Positions 47,428 to 60,665 of a stretch of 64,000 nt of DNA are shown in pieces (within the stretch, counting starts at the first letter, position 1; each line of letters starts with the position of its first letter). This DNA is from Mercurialis annua (lineage: Eukaryota; Streptophyta; Magnoliopsida; Malpighiales; Euphorbiaceae): contig NC_065572.1 in assembly GCF_937616625.2 (NCBI RefSeq), positions 68,322,653 through 68,386,652 of the forward strand, read 5' to 3'. Position numbers and translations under genes: made by a program. The notes beneath the pieces are model-generated. The model saw only the letters and a program-made list of their open reading frames with translations. It was not told where the DNA came from and made no database searches.

Positions 47428-47817
47428 TAATTTATCCTGCACGTAAACTTGCCAAATTTTGCATTTCAATTCCGAAACTGATTTTATAACACCAAAACTA
47501 TATATTTATACCATACTCTTATACAAAATAGCAGCATTTCTTTAAAGTTTTCCATTTTGAGTAATATATATTGTTTCTACAAGTACGTAGTAATATCATA
47601 CAATTTCACACTTCTGCTAGAAGCTAGACAGTGTGGAACTATTTTTACTCCAATGCCTACTCCAGAATAGATAAGTGTTCTGCCAAAAGAAAAATGTTGA
47701 GCAGCTACTGCTCAAAGCTGCACTTGATTTTTTAGTTACATTTGCTGTATTTACCATATAATGAGAACCGTGACACTATTTTATAACACTATTATGCAAG
47801 TCACATCGATGATTTAA

Positions 47818-50470
47818 CTAAAGATCAGCGCGCTCTTATTCTCTAAAGATTGGCGGTACAGTCTCTTCCGTAAAATATTCCTTCCTGACAGCATCCGCGG
47901 AGCAAAATCTCACCTTCAGAAACAAAAATAGTTGAAATGAAGTATAAGAATATGCAGTAGACAAGAAGGAACAATGGCGACAGAATCAAAACACTGTAAA
48001 ATTATTAATTTTAAATAAGTTTCATATCAAAGTTCTACCCGTCATTCTAATGGGCAAGGTGATAAATCGAAATGGAAATAGAAAAGATAACAGACAGCAC
48101 TAAATGTTGATAAATGGACTGACTGGCATTATGAGATTGTTTACATGTATCGTTATTCGTTATATACAATATTAGAAGATCAACTTATAAGGCAGAATAC
48201 CGTCACCCATTTTTACTAAGAAACTGAAAGAAACCTCAGAAACGGAAGAAAGGGAGGAAGAAACAGATGTAGAAATAGAAACATTGCAAAAGCTCATGGG
48301 GGCGTATTTGTATTTGGCGGAGTAGGCGAACGCACTTGTGAAGGGCCGAATGCTTTGTACCGGCTAAGTAGAAAGACATAATATAAAAGGTGATCAACCA
48401 TGAGAACTGTGTTGGCTGTAATGACTTAATGGGAGAGGCTAGCTATTTATCATAATAACGTAATAATAAATTTAGAGAGACATAAAAATGCAATATCAGC
48501 GAATCGTACCATAGATGCATATGATTTTAACAACGGCTTGGCTAACTGCCAAATTGGCTTAAATATGAAGGGAGCATCCACAAAGAGGACTTCGCCCAGC
48601 CGCTTCGGATAGTAGTAATAAAATACATCAAACTGCCAAAAAGAGGGAGAGATAGAAATCAACCTAAACTTTCCTTGATAGAACTGCCAGGAAAATATAC
48701 TGCACACCAATGTTTAGTTAAGTTAATGGAATAAGAAAAATCAAGTTAGTATAGTTTAGGTAACATTAAATGAAAAGAAATCAAGTAGCCTTGATTGATT
48801 GAAAAGTCTGTAAACCATCAAGTCACCATAAATTTGTTTCAACTGTAGAATAAGCAACGGTCCAATGGCCACAGCACCAAGAAAAAGTTCATTTGCATTC
48901 CACAAGTATATAAAAATTCAGCAGTGGATTTTTGGAATTTACCATTAGGGTCAAGAGGTTGGGATCAAGTATATGAAAAATCGGCAGTGGATTTTTGGAA
49001 CTTACCACAAAGGTCAAGAAGTTGAGATCAGCATTTTCAGTACCAAAACCCCTGAGATCAAATACTCCAAGTATTTCTGTTTGTCCAGCTGGGAGCTTTG
49101 CCAATGCCTTCTCTACTAGAAAGACACAAAGCCGCTCGTTCTCAACACGATCATGCATCTGAAATCATTTTTTTTAATGTTATCATAAGAACACGTACCA
49201 GCAAAAAATAAATAATGACAGCTTAGAGAGAAGAATTTACACAAGAAAAGGGGTTGCAATATTATAGTATTCATCAGACACCAATTCTGCAGTCCTCAAA
49301 GAATGTGTTTAGGAGCAGGACTCCCGAATTGTAAGAGTATGTAAACAAATGAATATAAGCCAGTTGCTTCATACAAGAAAATGGAAGTATATTTTACCAA
49401 AATTCATCTAACTTTATAGCACCTTAATCCTGATATTCGAGCTTTACCAGTGAACTCCAGCTGGTTTTGAATAGAGACCTACTTGAGTTCAGCTGAACTA
49501 ATTGTCAGATATTCCTTATTAAATTCACAAACCTGTATCTCGTTCATTGAAGTCAATATTCTGTATTATGGTTTCAAATGCTTACGCATCGAATTCAGCT
49601 ATGTTCATCTGAATTTAGCACCACAAGTAAGCAGAGTAAATTTTGTTTTTATGACCAAAGAACATGATAATTGACTACGTTGTGCATTTATGTTAATCAA
49701 ATGTCAGTTCCTTATGCAGCCAAGGTTTTTGTAAATTGAGAGCAATTCACCTGCAGAACTTACATCAGGAACATGCTTGGATGCCACCACAACAAGAACA
49801 GGCCTTCCACGAACATCAAGAGATTCATGCACAAAAGATTTTCCCGTATCTGCTACACTTTTCACCAACTCTTCAGTCAATTCCGACACTCTAAATTCAC
49901 GACGCCATTTCTAATAAACATATAACCAAAATCCAAACATAATCCAATAAGTTAACAAAAAAAATCCCTAATTACTCCTGAAAACAAGAATAAGCTGGTA
50001 AAAAAATTACAATGGCTTTAGCCAATTTTGCAGAAGCTTCTTCAACAGAAAACTTCCTGTCCTTTAAAAACCAAAGAATCATTTCTTCATCATCTCTTCC
50101 ATTTTTGCCTACTGGAAGACTGTAGTGCTCTTTTTCAAGCTTATCCTTCACTTCTAGCACTAACTGATACATAAAAAACAGCAAATTAAACAATCTTCCA
50201 CTGTAATTTGAAAAATCTCACTTGCATTATAAGAATTCAAACCCTAATTCCATGCTAGAATATAAAATTCGAATATCTGATTTTTCTTTGGGTTTCTTAG
50301 CCGAAATTAAAAACCGAGTTAAAACAGTGTATGTGAATTACCTTTTGAGAATGATTAGAGTCTAAACTATAGTTGTGAATTGAGAATTTGCAGTTTCGCG
50401 ATGGAGATTTTGCCCCGCTGATTGGGGTAATTAATGGACGGCCTAGACTGTGGCAAGAGCGTAACGCCAT
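47818..50470 (-). CDS. CRAL-TRIO (SEC14-like) protein, C-terminus frameshifted
   Basis: Six exons: 50342-50470, 50011-50163, 49764-49910, 49006-49158, 48510-48632 and 47818-47913. All junctions are phase 0 with GT-AG introns; 266 residues as read. The N-terminus ([20 protein letters not shown]) is Ser/basic-rich and acid-poor, like a plastid transit peptide. Residues about 44-95 form the CRAL-TRIO-N helical part ([16 protein letters not shown]). The lipid-binding fold follows, with [38 protein letters not shown] and the final helix. Members carry phosphoinositides or other hydrophobic ligands; this ligand is unknown. In exon 6 the frame runs [11 protein letters not shown] and then [10 protein letters not shown]. 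Shifting by one base gives a natural family-like tail ending [13 protein letters not shown], so one G appears to be missing near 47881. A 63-bp tandem duplication at the exon 4 donor creates a second in-frame donor. Confidence 0.85.
48901..49031. repeat. 63-bp tandem duplication over a splice donor
   Basis: Two imperfect copies, period 63 bp, each containing GCAGTGGATTTTTGGAA followed by a donor (TTACC on the + strand). The proximal copy holds the exon 4 donor ATTTGTG|GTAAGT-type site; the distal copy holds ATG|GTAAAT. Because 63 is divisible by three and no stop intervenes, the distal donor would add 21 codons in frame. Confidence 0.8.
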
Positions 50471-50962
50471 TTGCTCAATGAGTCCTCGAGTTTCTCTCTT
50501 TTTTTTCTTTTTTTGAATTTGAAGTGGAGAATGGGAGAAGGTAGTGTTCACGGCCAACTGTTTGTTTCCCGGGAAAATGTACGGCAAGAGAAAACAGTTT
50601 TAACGGTGGGTAGAGAGCAGTAGAGGTAATGTGTCGTCGTTTTATTGTCAGGCCTCGAGTCGGGCTAACTTGCTGGATTGGGTTTATGGCCTGCATTGGA
50701 TTTCAACTGGGTTCGAGTTCTTTTTTTTTTTTTTTTGAAATACGGTTCTAGCTTTATTGAGTTACCAAAGAATTGTTGGACTGAATTTCTAATTCTTTAC
50801 TCAATCTACTAATTAAATTAATAACTAAAAAAATTGAACTCACGACCCTAGCACGTCTGTTAAATTAGTGTATTGTTAAAATTATTCAAACTAGTAAATT
50901 ACATATTTTGGTTGATCAAATATAAAATACCGAAAACGCGTGGGAATCATTTCCAAGCCGAT

Positions 50963-50963
<1 letters not shown>
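50471..50963. other. 5' flank of the CRAL-TRIO gene
   Basis: Upstream of the start codon at 50468-50470 the sequence is moderately GC-rich to about 50700, consistent with 5' UTR and core promoter. After that it becomes AT-rich with a T-run at 50720-50738. No further gene was seen. Confidence 0.45.

Positions 50964-51027
<64 letters not shown>
50964..51027. repeat. (TA)n microsatellite, ~32 units
   Basis: An uninterrupted alternation of T and A over about 64 bases. A likely site of length polymorphism and of cruciform extrusion. Confidence 0.97.
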
Positions 51028-51030
<3 letters not shown>

Positions 51031-54000
51031 GAGATTTTTTTGTTTTTTATATTCATAAATAAGGATTATACAAAATAAATACAAATGTTTAAGAAAAAAA
51101 TCGTATGATAGTATGATTTACTAGTGATTTGTACTCTAAACTAAAACATAACATTTTGCATTAGAATTATACATCTTGATGTGATGCTCAATGCACATAA
51201 GTAAAATTTGCCGAGATTGAAAAGACATGAACGTATCAATTACTATCACATGATTATTTTAGATGAGATTTGAAGTTTAAGTCTTGCCTTAATTGAACAA
51301 TTTATAATTAGGCGTCCGATCACTCATTGCGGATTAAAAGAAATCAAAAATACTTTCAAAAGTGAGCAAGAGGATCAAATTCTTATTCTTGATAGCTTCA
51401 TATCATTCTGAAATTCTGTTTCTGCTCCTTTCTATACTATCTCTTCCCATACCTTCACCGAATTAATGGACTGTCATGCACAGTATTATGAATTTATTTT
51501 TCTGCAAATCGGGTTTATGAATTCAAAAAACATTGACCATGCCATCAATGGAAACATCTTGTCAAGCAGGAGAGCAACTCATATGCATTAACTCTTTATA
51601 TATACTAGTACTAGCATACACAATTTCTTATATAAACCAATCTATTTTGTACATAAATGAAAACACAAAAACGTAGAAACGCAAAAACTTTATACCCGAA
51701 AAAAATAAAGTTGCAGAGGTTTAGAACCGTTTTCTAAGAAGATCTTGATATATTTCCGTGCAACATAGAAACCAATTATATCCATTATACATTTTGAAGT
51801 GAGAAGTGGTATCCCATTGCCAATTTGTATTTCTATATTGATATATATTTACAAATTTTGATCCAAATACAAAAAACAGTTGAGAATATTGTCAATGGTG
51901 AACAAGCTAACAGTGCAGTCCAGCAGAGTATGTTGCAATACATGCTTTTTGAGCTGCAGAAATCCAACATTGCAAGAACAAATAAAAGTGTACAAATAAA
52001 TAATACAAATGATAATTTACAATATCTACTTTATGGATTGGGTTGTATGCATAATAATACAAATAAATAGCCATATGATGATCCATGTAACAATGTTATG
52101 TCCACCATATCTGGAGCTTCAAATGTCTTCTAGTGTAGCTTTTAGAAAGCTAAAAATTCATAAATTCAGCTTTTGTTCCATAAAGAAAAATAAAAGTGAA
52201 ATGTAGTTTATTATAACATCACATGGTATCCATATTCAAAACAGATGGTAATGATGATGACCTATCTCAATCTGCAACCAATAACATATTAAAAAATATG
52301 AATAAAAGAATATATTAATTTTTTTTATAATTTTATAAAAATTTAACGATAAAATTATTTCAAATTTCAAATTTATCAGGTAAATAATTTTTTTACCATA
52401 CCATACGCTCTGTTTAGATCCAACCATATGTATAGTCACTAGCAAAGATTGTGGTGATCTTGATTGATCAATTAAGTTGCCCAATAGGAGAAGCAATCTT
52501 TTAATTGGTACAATTTTAATATCTTTGTGCTACCAAATTGATCTTATTGTCTTGCATGTGCCTTCTGATTGTACCATTAATATTGTTTTTTAGTATATGA
52601 TCAGAAAGTTGCTCCCATGTGTTATTTGTGTTCATAAGGTCTAAATTCCAAAATAATCGTGCCCTATTCCGTTCTTCAATTTTGTTAATTACGTAGGCAA
52701 AATGAAATATAAATTCAAAATCATGATAAAGTTGATAAATATAGTATTAATACAAAATTATGCTAGTTCGATCAATTAATTTTTCATTTTATGTCCATTA
52801 CATTCAAGTTGCAAACTAAAAAAATAAAAGTCATTAATAAAAATAAAATACAATTTAATATCATTAGTTATTTTTATAATATACATTAGTTCATATTTTG
52901 GATTAAAGAAGTTATAAATTGGATAGATTATTTGTTAATTTTGGTATGGTTTTGTATGATATTTTCTCCAATTATGAGCTAATTTGTCATAAAATCAGTT
53001 AAAATATTAGAATATATTTTATTTTTATTAGGACTAATGGCAAAATAAATCTAAATTTTTGCGAGTTCTTGTTATTTTATTCAATTTTTTTTATTTTTTT
53101 ATAATAATATCCCGATTTTATTATTTCGTTGCAATTCCAGCCAATTTTTTTCAAATCAATTTAATTGTTCCACTTTTTAAGTGGACTACTAAATACCGCC
53201 ACTAGATTATTAGATTATAGATATCGCCCCTTTTTTTTTACCTAAATATCCTTTTACCTTTTCCTAATTCTAAAACGTACATTAAAATCCTCTTAACTCA
53301 CATTCAAACACGAAAAACGGATAACAAAAATATCGGATAAAAATGTCGAAATCTAATCGGAGAATAGGACGAGATAGCACGATATGTTTTTAGTTTAATG
53401 TAAAAAAATCGAAAAATACTTTTTTTTTCAAAAAAATATTATGGAATGTTTTCAGATTACATCTCATCATAGAAGAAGTCATTTTTTACATTTTCTGTAA
53501 ACATCTTCCCAAGGAGGAAACATTTCCATGAAAAGTCTCTTCCTCTGGGAAAACGTTTACCGAGAAAGTCCAGTTATTTTTTTTAGTTTTTAATTAAAAG
53601 GGCAAGTAGGTAAAAAAGAGAGTGGTACCTAGTAATCTAGAGGCAGTATTTAGTAAAATCTCTTTTTAATTGAATTTATGAATTAATTTTATTATTAGCA
53701 AAATTTATTTTTCAAAATTTCAAAATTTAACATCTAATATTAGAAAAAATAACAAGTTGATGATCTGTTCAACTTTTTTCTTCCAGTTAGTAACTAATTG
53801 TTTGTTTTATTTATTTTGAATTTAATTTTTTCTTTCAGCTAAATTATAAGGAATTTGAAATTGAATTTTGACATAGTTTTTAATTTTTCTTATTATTAGA
53901 AATTATATTTTGCAATTTTAAAAAATAATTTTTACTAGTTAAAGAGAGAGTATAGAAATTTAAATGAAAATTGAGACAATTAAACTATTTGGAAATAAGT

Positions 54001-54080
54001 TAGATGATATTACAAAAAATTATGGAATTATTATATCAAACTATCATACTTTGTTGCTTGGTTATGAACTTATAATTAAT
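51028..54080. other. AT-rich intergenic DNA, no gene seen
   Basis: Short frames such as the one at 51825-52070 (81 codons, Gln/Asn/Ile-rich) show no family motif, no exon partners and AT-biased composition. 53020-53700 resembles spacer around decayed MITEs but clear termini could not be fixed. Confidence 0.5.
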
Positions 54081-54305
54081 TAGAGATTTTTTTACGCAAA
54101 TTCAGTCTATCACGTTATTCGTGAATTATTCTATCACATTATGACATGTCATTAAAATAGTGGCACTATCGTAATTTTATTTACTACTTATTTACACTTT
54201 TAAATAGTAATATTACGATAGTGCTATTATTTTAATGACGTGTCATAATATGATATATTTAGTCCACAGATGACGTGGTGGACCGAGTCTACCTAATAAT
54301 TTTTC
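54081..54305. mobile_element. MITE with ~95-bp TIRs
   Basis: Arms share TATGACATGTCATTAAAATA (left) and TATGACACGTCATTAAAATA (right, reverse complement), followed by GCACTATCGTAAT on both sides. The outer 40 bases are more diverged. It is flanked by TATAATTAAT (54071-54080) and TATAATTGAT (54306-54315), a 9-of-10 target duplication. Confidence 0.8.
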
Positions 54306-54759
54306 TATAATTGATATATCTATCAGTTCTGGATAATGTATTATATGAATTCTATTCACATTGGTTAGCTACGTAAGTTTGTTTAGATAGTCATCCGCAA
54401 CCCTAATCACTAGCCAATTATGTATTCATTATTGCCTTCTTGTTCTATCTATATGATAATAAAACCTATTTTAATAAATGTGACTACAAATTATTATTTG
54501 TGCTACTGCTAGCTTCTACTCCATTATACTCACATCTTAATGCATAATTAAAGCCACTGGAATTCTTTAAAATTGTTGGTTTTGTCATCTAAATGTATCT
54601 TTAACTTTGAACCTTTGAACGTTATTATTCTTTCTCCTTTCGAAAAGCATGGCAATGGCAGCCTTTTATTACTAAAACCCATAACTAATTAACAATCCAA
54701 TTTCATAGAATCTAACACTAATTTGAAAATTAAAAGATTTGGGTGTGCATGCATTCCAC

Positions 54760-55368
54760 CGTTTTAAAAATTGGACTGGTGGCCGAACCGGTAATAGCCA
54801 CTACCAGCATAACTACATAAGGATTAACTAATTTAACCGTTGAAAAAAAAACAATATATATTTTAATCATCTACAATGTAAAAAAAATATTCAAATTTAT
54901 TTATGCATTATATAGCAAGACTCTGTTAGAACAATAAAAAATACAATTCTATTTTATATATGAATTTTTTCATCAATTATATAGATAATTATTTATATCT
55001 TCTTCAACTATAGACTAATTTATCGCAAAAATAATTTAAAAGATTAAGAAATGTATTATTTTTATTGATTACATCCCTCATCTTTATTATTTTCTGCTTG
55101 AATGTAACTGCTAGGATTTATAACAATGAGGGACCAAATTGTTAGTTACTTTTTAGGGGTATTTTTGTTATTTAGTTAGTCATAGATATATGAATTAATT
55201 TTGTCAATATGTATTATAATCAAAATTATAAAAATTATGCTGCTTTTTACGGTTCACCGCTTCGTACATGTTTTTTTGTTCATATTCAAGTCGGTTGAAC
55301 AATATTTTCAATTGTGGTTCATAGTCGAATTGGTTGAACCGACCGGTCCGGTTCTTAGAATACTGTGT
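54760..55368. mobile_element. CCGGTCGGTT-type MITE
   Basis: The left end GTTTTAAAAATTGGACTGGT and the right end reverse complement GTATTCTAAGAACCGGACCG share the pattern of a known kind of plant hAT-like MITE with CCGGTCGGTTCAACC-like termini. A partial relative lies at about 56140-56434 (right side GGTGACCGAGCGG). It is decayed and has no transposase coding. Confidence 0.5.
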
Positions 55369-57189
55369 GTGTACTGTATGCATTCTACAATTCAAGGATT
55401 TGAATTGAAAATGTTGAGCATAGCTTTGTAAAGAGTGGGGTTGGAATCTATTCTCTATGGACTTAACTTTAAAGGAAAGGAGGAAGCATGCTCCCACTCA
55501 CATACCTTAATAATCTCAATAGCCAGTTGTGTTTGGGTGAGAGTGACTATAATAAAAAATGAGTGGACCATTTATATATTCTTCATAAAATTTTCTTTTA
55601 ATAGTTTGCAGAAGGTGGGTGAGTGGGTATTTCTGAAAAGAAGAGAGCCAAAAATTTAATTTAAAGAAAAGCATTGTACCCCAGGCACCTCAAAAACTCA
55701 ACCTAACTTAAGGCCCCATACCTTACTCTATTCTCTTCAATATTGTCAAGCACAATCACACCAACCTTTAATTCTACATAAATCAACCAATTTTATTTCA
55801 CTTTTTATCTTTGGATGCATCATCACTACAGTTAGGGGCAGAAATGTCCAAAAAAATAGAACCGAATTGATAATTTTGATTCGGTCCGGTTCAATTTTGA
55901 ATATAAACAAACTTTAATGAAATTTTAGTGCAAACCGAACTAAAATATTTATAATAAAATCAAATTAACTGACTCGCTTGGTTCGTTTTTTTTAATTTTC
56001 CGATAATTTAATTTAATTCGGTTTAAAAAAATACAGTCGTTAGTTCAATTTTTTTTTAAATCAGTTCGGTTTAGTAAAATAAATTCAATTCGTTTTAGTT
56101 AAATTTGAACTCAATGCACATCCCTTTACTATGATATTATTAATCAAGACTAAAACGACTGGTTGAACAAGAAACAAGCCATTTGTCCGATCCAACTTAT
56201 TCTAAAATTGGAAATTTGGTTAGATCTAGCCTATAAACTCAAAGTAATTCAGTGGTTGAATTAGAAATTGACCCGATTAAACCGATGGTGAACCGGAGAT
56301 TAAACATCCGGTTAAATCTGTTATATTTATAATATTTAATTAGTTGAATCGATTATTGAACATGTTGAATCGAAAATTAGAGGCCTCATCCGCTCGGTCA
56401 CCAATTCAGCTTTCAAAATACTGTTTTTAAATAATAATAATTTATCAATATAGTCTATGTCATTTCTTGATTTTATCTAATCTTTGCTTACTAGGCACCA
56501 CTGGATAGTTTTAGATTAAACCCAGATTTTTATTTTCAAACCAGAAATTTTAGTTCACTGTCAAATAAGTTACTCATGTCCCTTAAAGTCCTACACCTAA
56601 TTGACTATGACATCACATGCTGTAAATGGTGAGATCATTTGGCATAAAATTTAAAAGATCAGACTGGGGCTGGTGATTAAAGGGGATAGGACCCAAATGC
56701 ATTAAAAGTTTTGGTTGAGCACTTAAATTGAATTTCAGTCTTTGGGAAATGAAAACATTGGCCTTAGAGATAGAGCTGTTGTTGATGGCTAAGGACACAA
56801 TTTGACACAGAAATTTGGTGAAGGGACCTGCAGGTATATAGTATAAATTTGGTAACTGTGGTACTATAAGTACCTTAATATGGTTTTTCCATTTTAATTA
56901 AAGTGATTAAATTGTTTTTTTCTTCATTTTAAGTATTATCATATTCTTATAAATACATCACTAGTATATTACTTACCCTTCTTACAAGTCATTTCTCTCG
57001 TCAATTACTTAAGTAGCAAAAAAAAAAACGAAAAATGAAAACAATTACTTAAGTAGCAAGAAAACAAAAATGAAAAATCAAAATAATATGAAACGGACAT
57101 TAGAAAATGAGATTTTAAAAGAGCAAAGGACTTAGGTGGAAAAAATATGAAAATATTAAAAACATAAAAAATATTTATATATATTTATA
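55369..57189. other. Intergenic DNA with dispersed repeat patches
   Basis: 55850-56120 is a GAACCGAA-rich dispersed repeat patch. 56140-56434 is a partial CCGGT-type MITE relative. 56820-57180 is AT-rich with A-runs. No gene was recognised. Confidence 0.5.
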
Positions 57190-58157
57190 TCTATACTATA
57201 TATAAAAGCACGGATTGGGGGGGGTTAGGCAAATTTACTGAATAATCCTTTTCAGTTTACTACTAAATAAAGGTTTTATAGTCATTAACTAATTAGTTAT
57301 TTAATTAATCACTATTGTAATTAAAGTCCTAATTAAATTAGGTAGCTAAATTATCTCCAATTTAGTTTTTAGTATGTAAAAAATAACTAAATTGTCTCCA
57401 AATTAATAAGAATACCTATCTTTTAATTTGATTAAACTATAAAATTAAAATAATATATTTGGTCAATATATTATTATTTAAATAATTAATTTTTAGTAAT
57501 AATATCTTTAAAAATAATAAGATAGAAATTTAAATAATAAATATATAATTTAACTGGATAGCTAGGTAACAAATTTCCTAAATAACAATATCCAGTGGAG
57601 CTTCTTGCCGAGACAGGGCAATCAGTTGGCTGACTGCTTAGCTGCTGGAAGAAATTCCTGGGGAAGTGATGAATGTGTGGATTGGTTAGTTTTGCTGTGT
57701 TTGTTTTGTTTCATCAAAAGAAAAATAAAAATAATAGAATTCAGTAAATAAAAAACAATTATAGGTATTTCATAATTTATTGATTTTAATAACATATAAA
57801 TGTGCCTTATAGTATAGATATTGTGTTGGATTTTAATTGGCTGCCAAGTCTTTTAGCGTGAAACCGAACAAGTAATTGATTTCTATTTCATTGTAATTCA
57901 AGTCTTATAAGGCACACTATTTCATAGTAATTGATTTCTATTTTATTTAAAATATGTTTATTATTATTCTTTACCAGCTTATTTTTAAATATTATTGATG
58001 TCAATCAATTTTAAAAATTAATAAATTAAAATATATAATATTCAATTAAAATAAATTGTTTATAAAATAAATTATCATAATTATATTAAATTTATTTAAT
58101 ATATAAATTAACGAGTCATACTACGAGCCACGTGCGTAGCACGTAATGCGAAACTAG
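57190..58157 (+). mobile_element. Non-autonomous Helitron, copy 2, with a captured fragment
   Basis: Same 5' end (TCTATACTATATATAAAAGC) and 3' end (hairpin with CCACGTGCGTAGCACGTAAT, then GCGAAACTAG) as 3965-4526, again inserted between A and T. It is 968 bp against 562 bp because extra sequence sits in the middle. Part of that (about 57590-57720) encodes an RNase H-like piece. The first 350 bp are very similar between the two copies. A G-run of 8 occupies the position of the 15-G run in copy 1. Confidence 0.88.
57590..57719 (+). pseudogene. RNase H-like C-terminal fragment captured in a Helitron
   Basis: One frame reads WSFLPRQGNQLADCLAAGRN and then WGSDECVDWL. The PRQGNQLADCLA-type segment matches the C-terminal helix region of the RNase H domain found in plant LINE-type reverse transcriptases and their domesticated relatives. 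It has no start, no catalytic core and no flanking frame, so it is a fragment. Confidence 0.6.
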
Positions 58158-60665
58158 TATATTAAAAATTATAAAATATTAGAAATATTAAATTTTATTT
58201 ATACATGTATTACAGTTAATAAAATAAATCAATTATAACTAGTTAATTTTTTATTTTTTATTTATCAAGACGGTATGAAACATTTAGAATGAGTTTCAGA
58301 GGGTTTTTGATTTCCATAACATTTCGAAAATAAAAAACAAAATTTTCTCAAAGTTTTCGTGTTTCATAGTCAATAGCAAATGTGTACAATGGACTAAGGG
58401 TGCATATTCCGTTCAAACCAAATTTAACTATTTTCTAAAAAATAAACATAATCGATCTAAAAAAATTATATACATTAGATTCAATCAAGCCGAATTAGTA
58501 AGTTTGATATTATAGTTCAGTTTATACTGAAAATAAGTTAATTTTTTTTTTATTTTTAAAACTTGACTAAATCGAAAATTTATTTATTTTATTTTATTTT
58601 AAAATGAATTAAATGTGTTTGTTATTGAATTTAGTTCAATTTTTACACACTTTAACACTGGACCACTACCAAATTGGCTGTATGATCAATTATCGTTGAG
58701 TCCACACCTAATAAACAAATAATGAAATGAGAACATGAGATTTTTAACAGAAAATGCAAGAACCACATGGTCTGTTATCAGTCAACCAGAAAATCATGAT
58801 TAAGAACTTAATTAATACCAATAAACTGAAGCTAATTTAATTTTGAACAGTAAATTGAAGCAAAGTACACTCGACCCTCTGATAATTGATACACATGGTG
58901 GATCAAAAATTTATTAATTATTAGAATTATTAATTTATTGAATTTATATAAAAAAAATTATAAAAGATATTTTAAAGCATCTACATTAATAGACCTAATA
59001 TTAATATTATATTATAAAAAAACTAACTAAATACACTTTACAATCACTCAAAAGAATAAAAAAATTATAATTTGATGGTATTTTAACTTCCACTTTATGA
59101 ATTAAGGTTAGTATTACCTCAAATAAATCATCAATCGTTATATATTTCTTTAAAAAAATCTCTCTAATAATTAATATTCATGTAGAATATATTTTAAATT
59201 TTATTAATTATAAAATAATAGAATTATTAATTATCCGACGTGAAACGAAGTTGGTTCTCTCAATTTTCTATTAATTATTAGAATTATTAAGTTATAGAAT
59301 ATTAACTATTAGAGGGTCGACTGTAAGTCAAAAGGAATTTTGCACTCACCAGAAAAGCATACAATTGACGATCATGAGATGAGATTTGTATAACAGCATC
59401 ATTAGATTTGGACCTACCAAATTGCCAAATGTGGTCTACAAAATTTCCCACTTCTTCATAGTGGTAACACCATAATTAGTTACCACTTGCTAGTACAAAG
59501 AATTTGAACAGAATAGAAAATACCAAAAGGGTAAATGAAATAACAGAAATTAAGACCATAGTTTGGTTCATTGCCTTAATAAAACTGGAAATTCTTGATA
59601 AACTCTTATGAAATTAAGGGTTATTTGTAAAAATAACAAATTCCAACTTTTTATATTTTTAACGATTTAAACATGACTTTTAGAAATTACTAAAAAAAAG
59701 ATCTAACTTTTCATATTTCATAGCAAATTTGACGGGTTTGCAATGTTGAATGGCATCAAATTACTACGAAGAGTGGAAAGTTATACTACTTTTTTGCAAT
59801 TTTTAATCGTTATTTTTTTCTTCAAAAAGACCATAATATAAAAGAATAAAATACAAATTAAGTCAAGTATTTTAGCACGTGTTGCAATTACAACATAAAT
59901 TTTAAATTTTGGCATATTAACAAGAATTATCATATTTCTACAATTCAGAACACCTAACAATTTTCAAGAAATAATTACCGATGATATGGATGCTAAACAA
60001 TTTATATCTAACATTATCAAAATTTTAAATATACTATAATTGCAAAAGACGCTAAAATTTATGATTAACTTAATAATTAACCCATAATTAGAAGAATAAA
60101 AGATTGATATTTGGTTCCCTTTATTTCCTCAAAAACAAAACCAGAGAATAAATGACATATGACTCATATGACAGAATGTAAATTCATTTCAATAATCAAC
60201 TCAAGCTCTGAAACCAATCAAAGGTTAAATAATAAATTTCCTTATTTTGACCATAACTTGAAAATTTACAATGTCTCAAGACTTGAAAAAGTACAACTCT
60301 GCCCATCAGGCTCTATTTTAAAATGCTCATGCCTGTCTGAAGCTTCTTTAGTGTCAGAACACAAAACCAAGACAATAGAATCTGAAAAACATAGAGAGAG
60401 AAAGCTAGTTAGAGAGAGAAAGTTAAGAGTTTATTTATAATTTGGAAAAAAACATTGAGCTAGTAAACAAAATTAGTTGTTGGTATTTTATTTTTCTTTT
60501 CTTCCTATGTTTTGTATGGATATGAAGAAGAAGTTAGATTCATTTCCATGGACAAAACTTAAGAATGAACCATTTTGTATGCTACATAGAACAAGACAAC
60601 ACTAATATATACAAAAACAAGAAACAACTCAGAAACAACAACAGTTCTATTATTATTCCACACAA
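58158..60665. other. Intergenic region upstream of the neprosin gene
   Basis: 58400-58690 is a GAACCGAA-like dispersed patch, 58868-59323 is a pogo-like MITE, and 59846-60088 shows decayed inverted ends similar to 47141-47427. 60150-60440 is less AT-rich and holds a 93-codon frame plus opposite-strand exon-like sequence, but neither matches a family that could be recognised. 60590-60665 is the likely neprosin 5' UTR. Confidence 0.5.
58868..59323. mobile_element. pogo-like (Tc1/mariner) MITE
   Basis: 456 bp. The left terminus CACTCGACCCTCTGATAATT pairs with the right terminus reverse complement CAGTCGACCCTCTAATAGTT. It is flanked by TA on both sides (58866-58867 and 59324-59325). CAGTCGACCCTC-type ends with a TA target are characteristic of pogo-like elements. 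Confidence 0.85.

Noticed and set aside
50873..51058. Frame through the TA microsatellite
   Set aside because: An artefact of alternating Tyr and Ile codons in (TA)n.
51825..52070. 81-codon frame, Gln/Asn/Ile-rich
   Set aside because: No recognisable domain, no clear exon structure and AT-biased composition.
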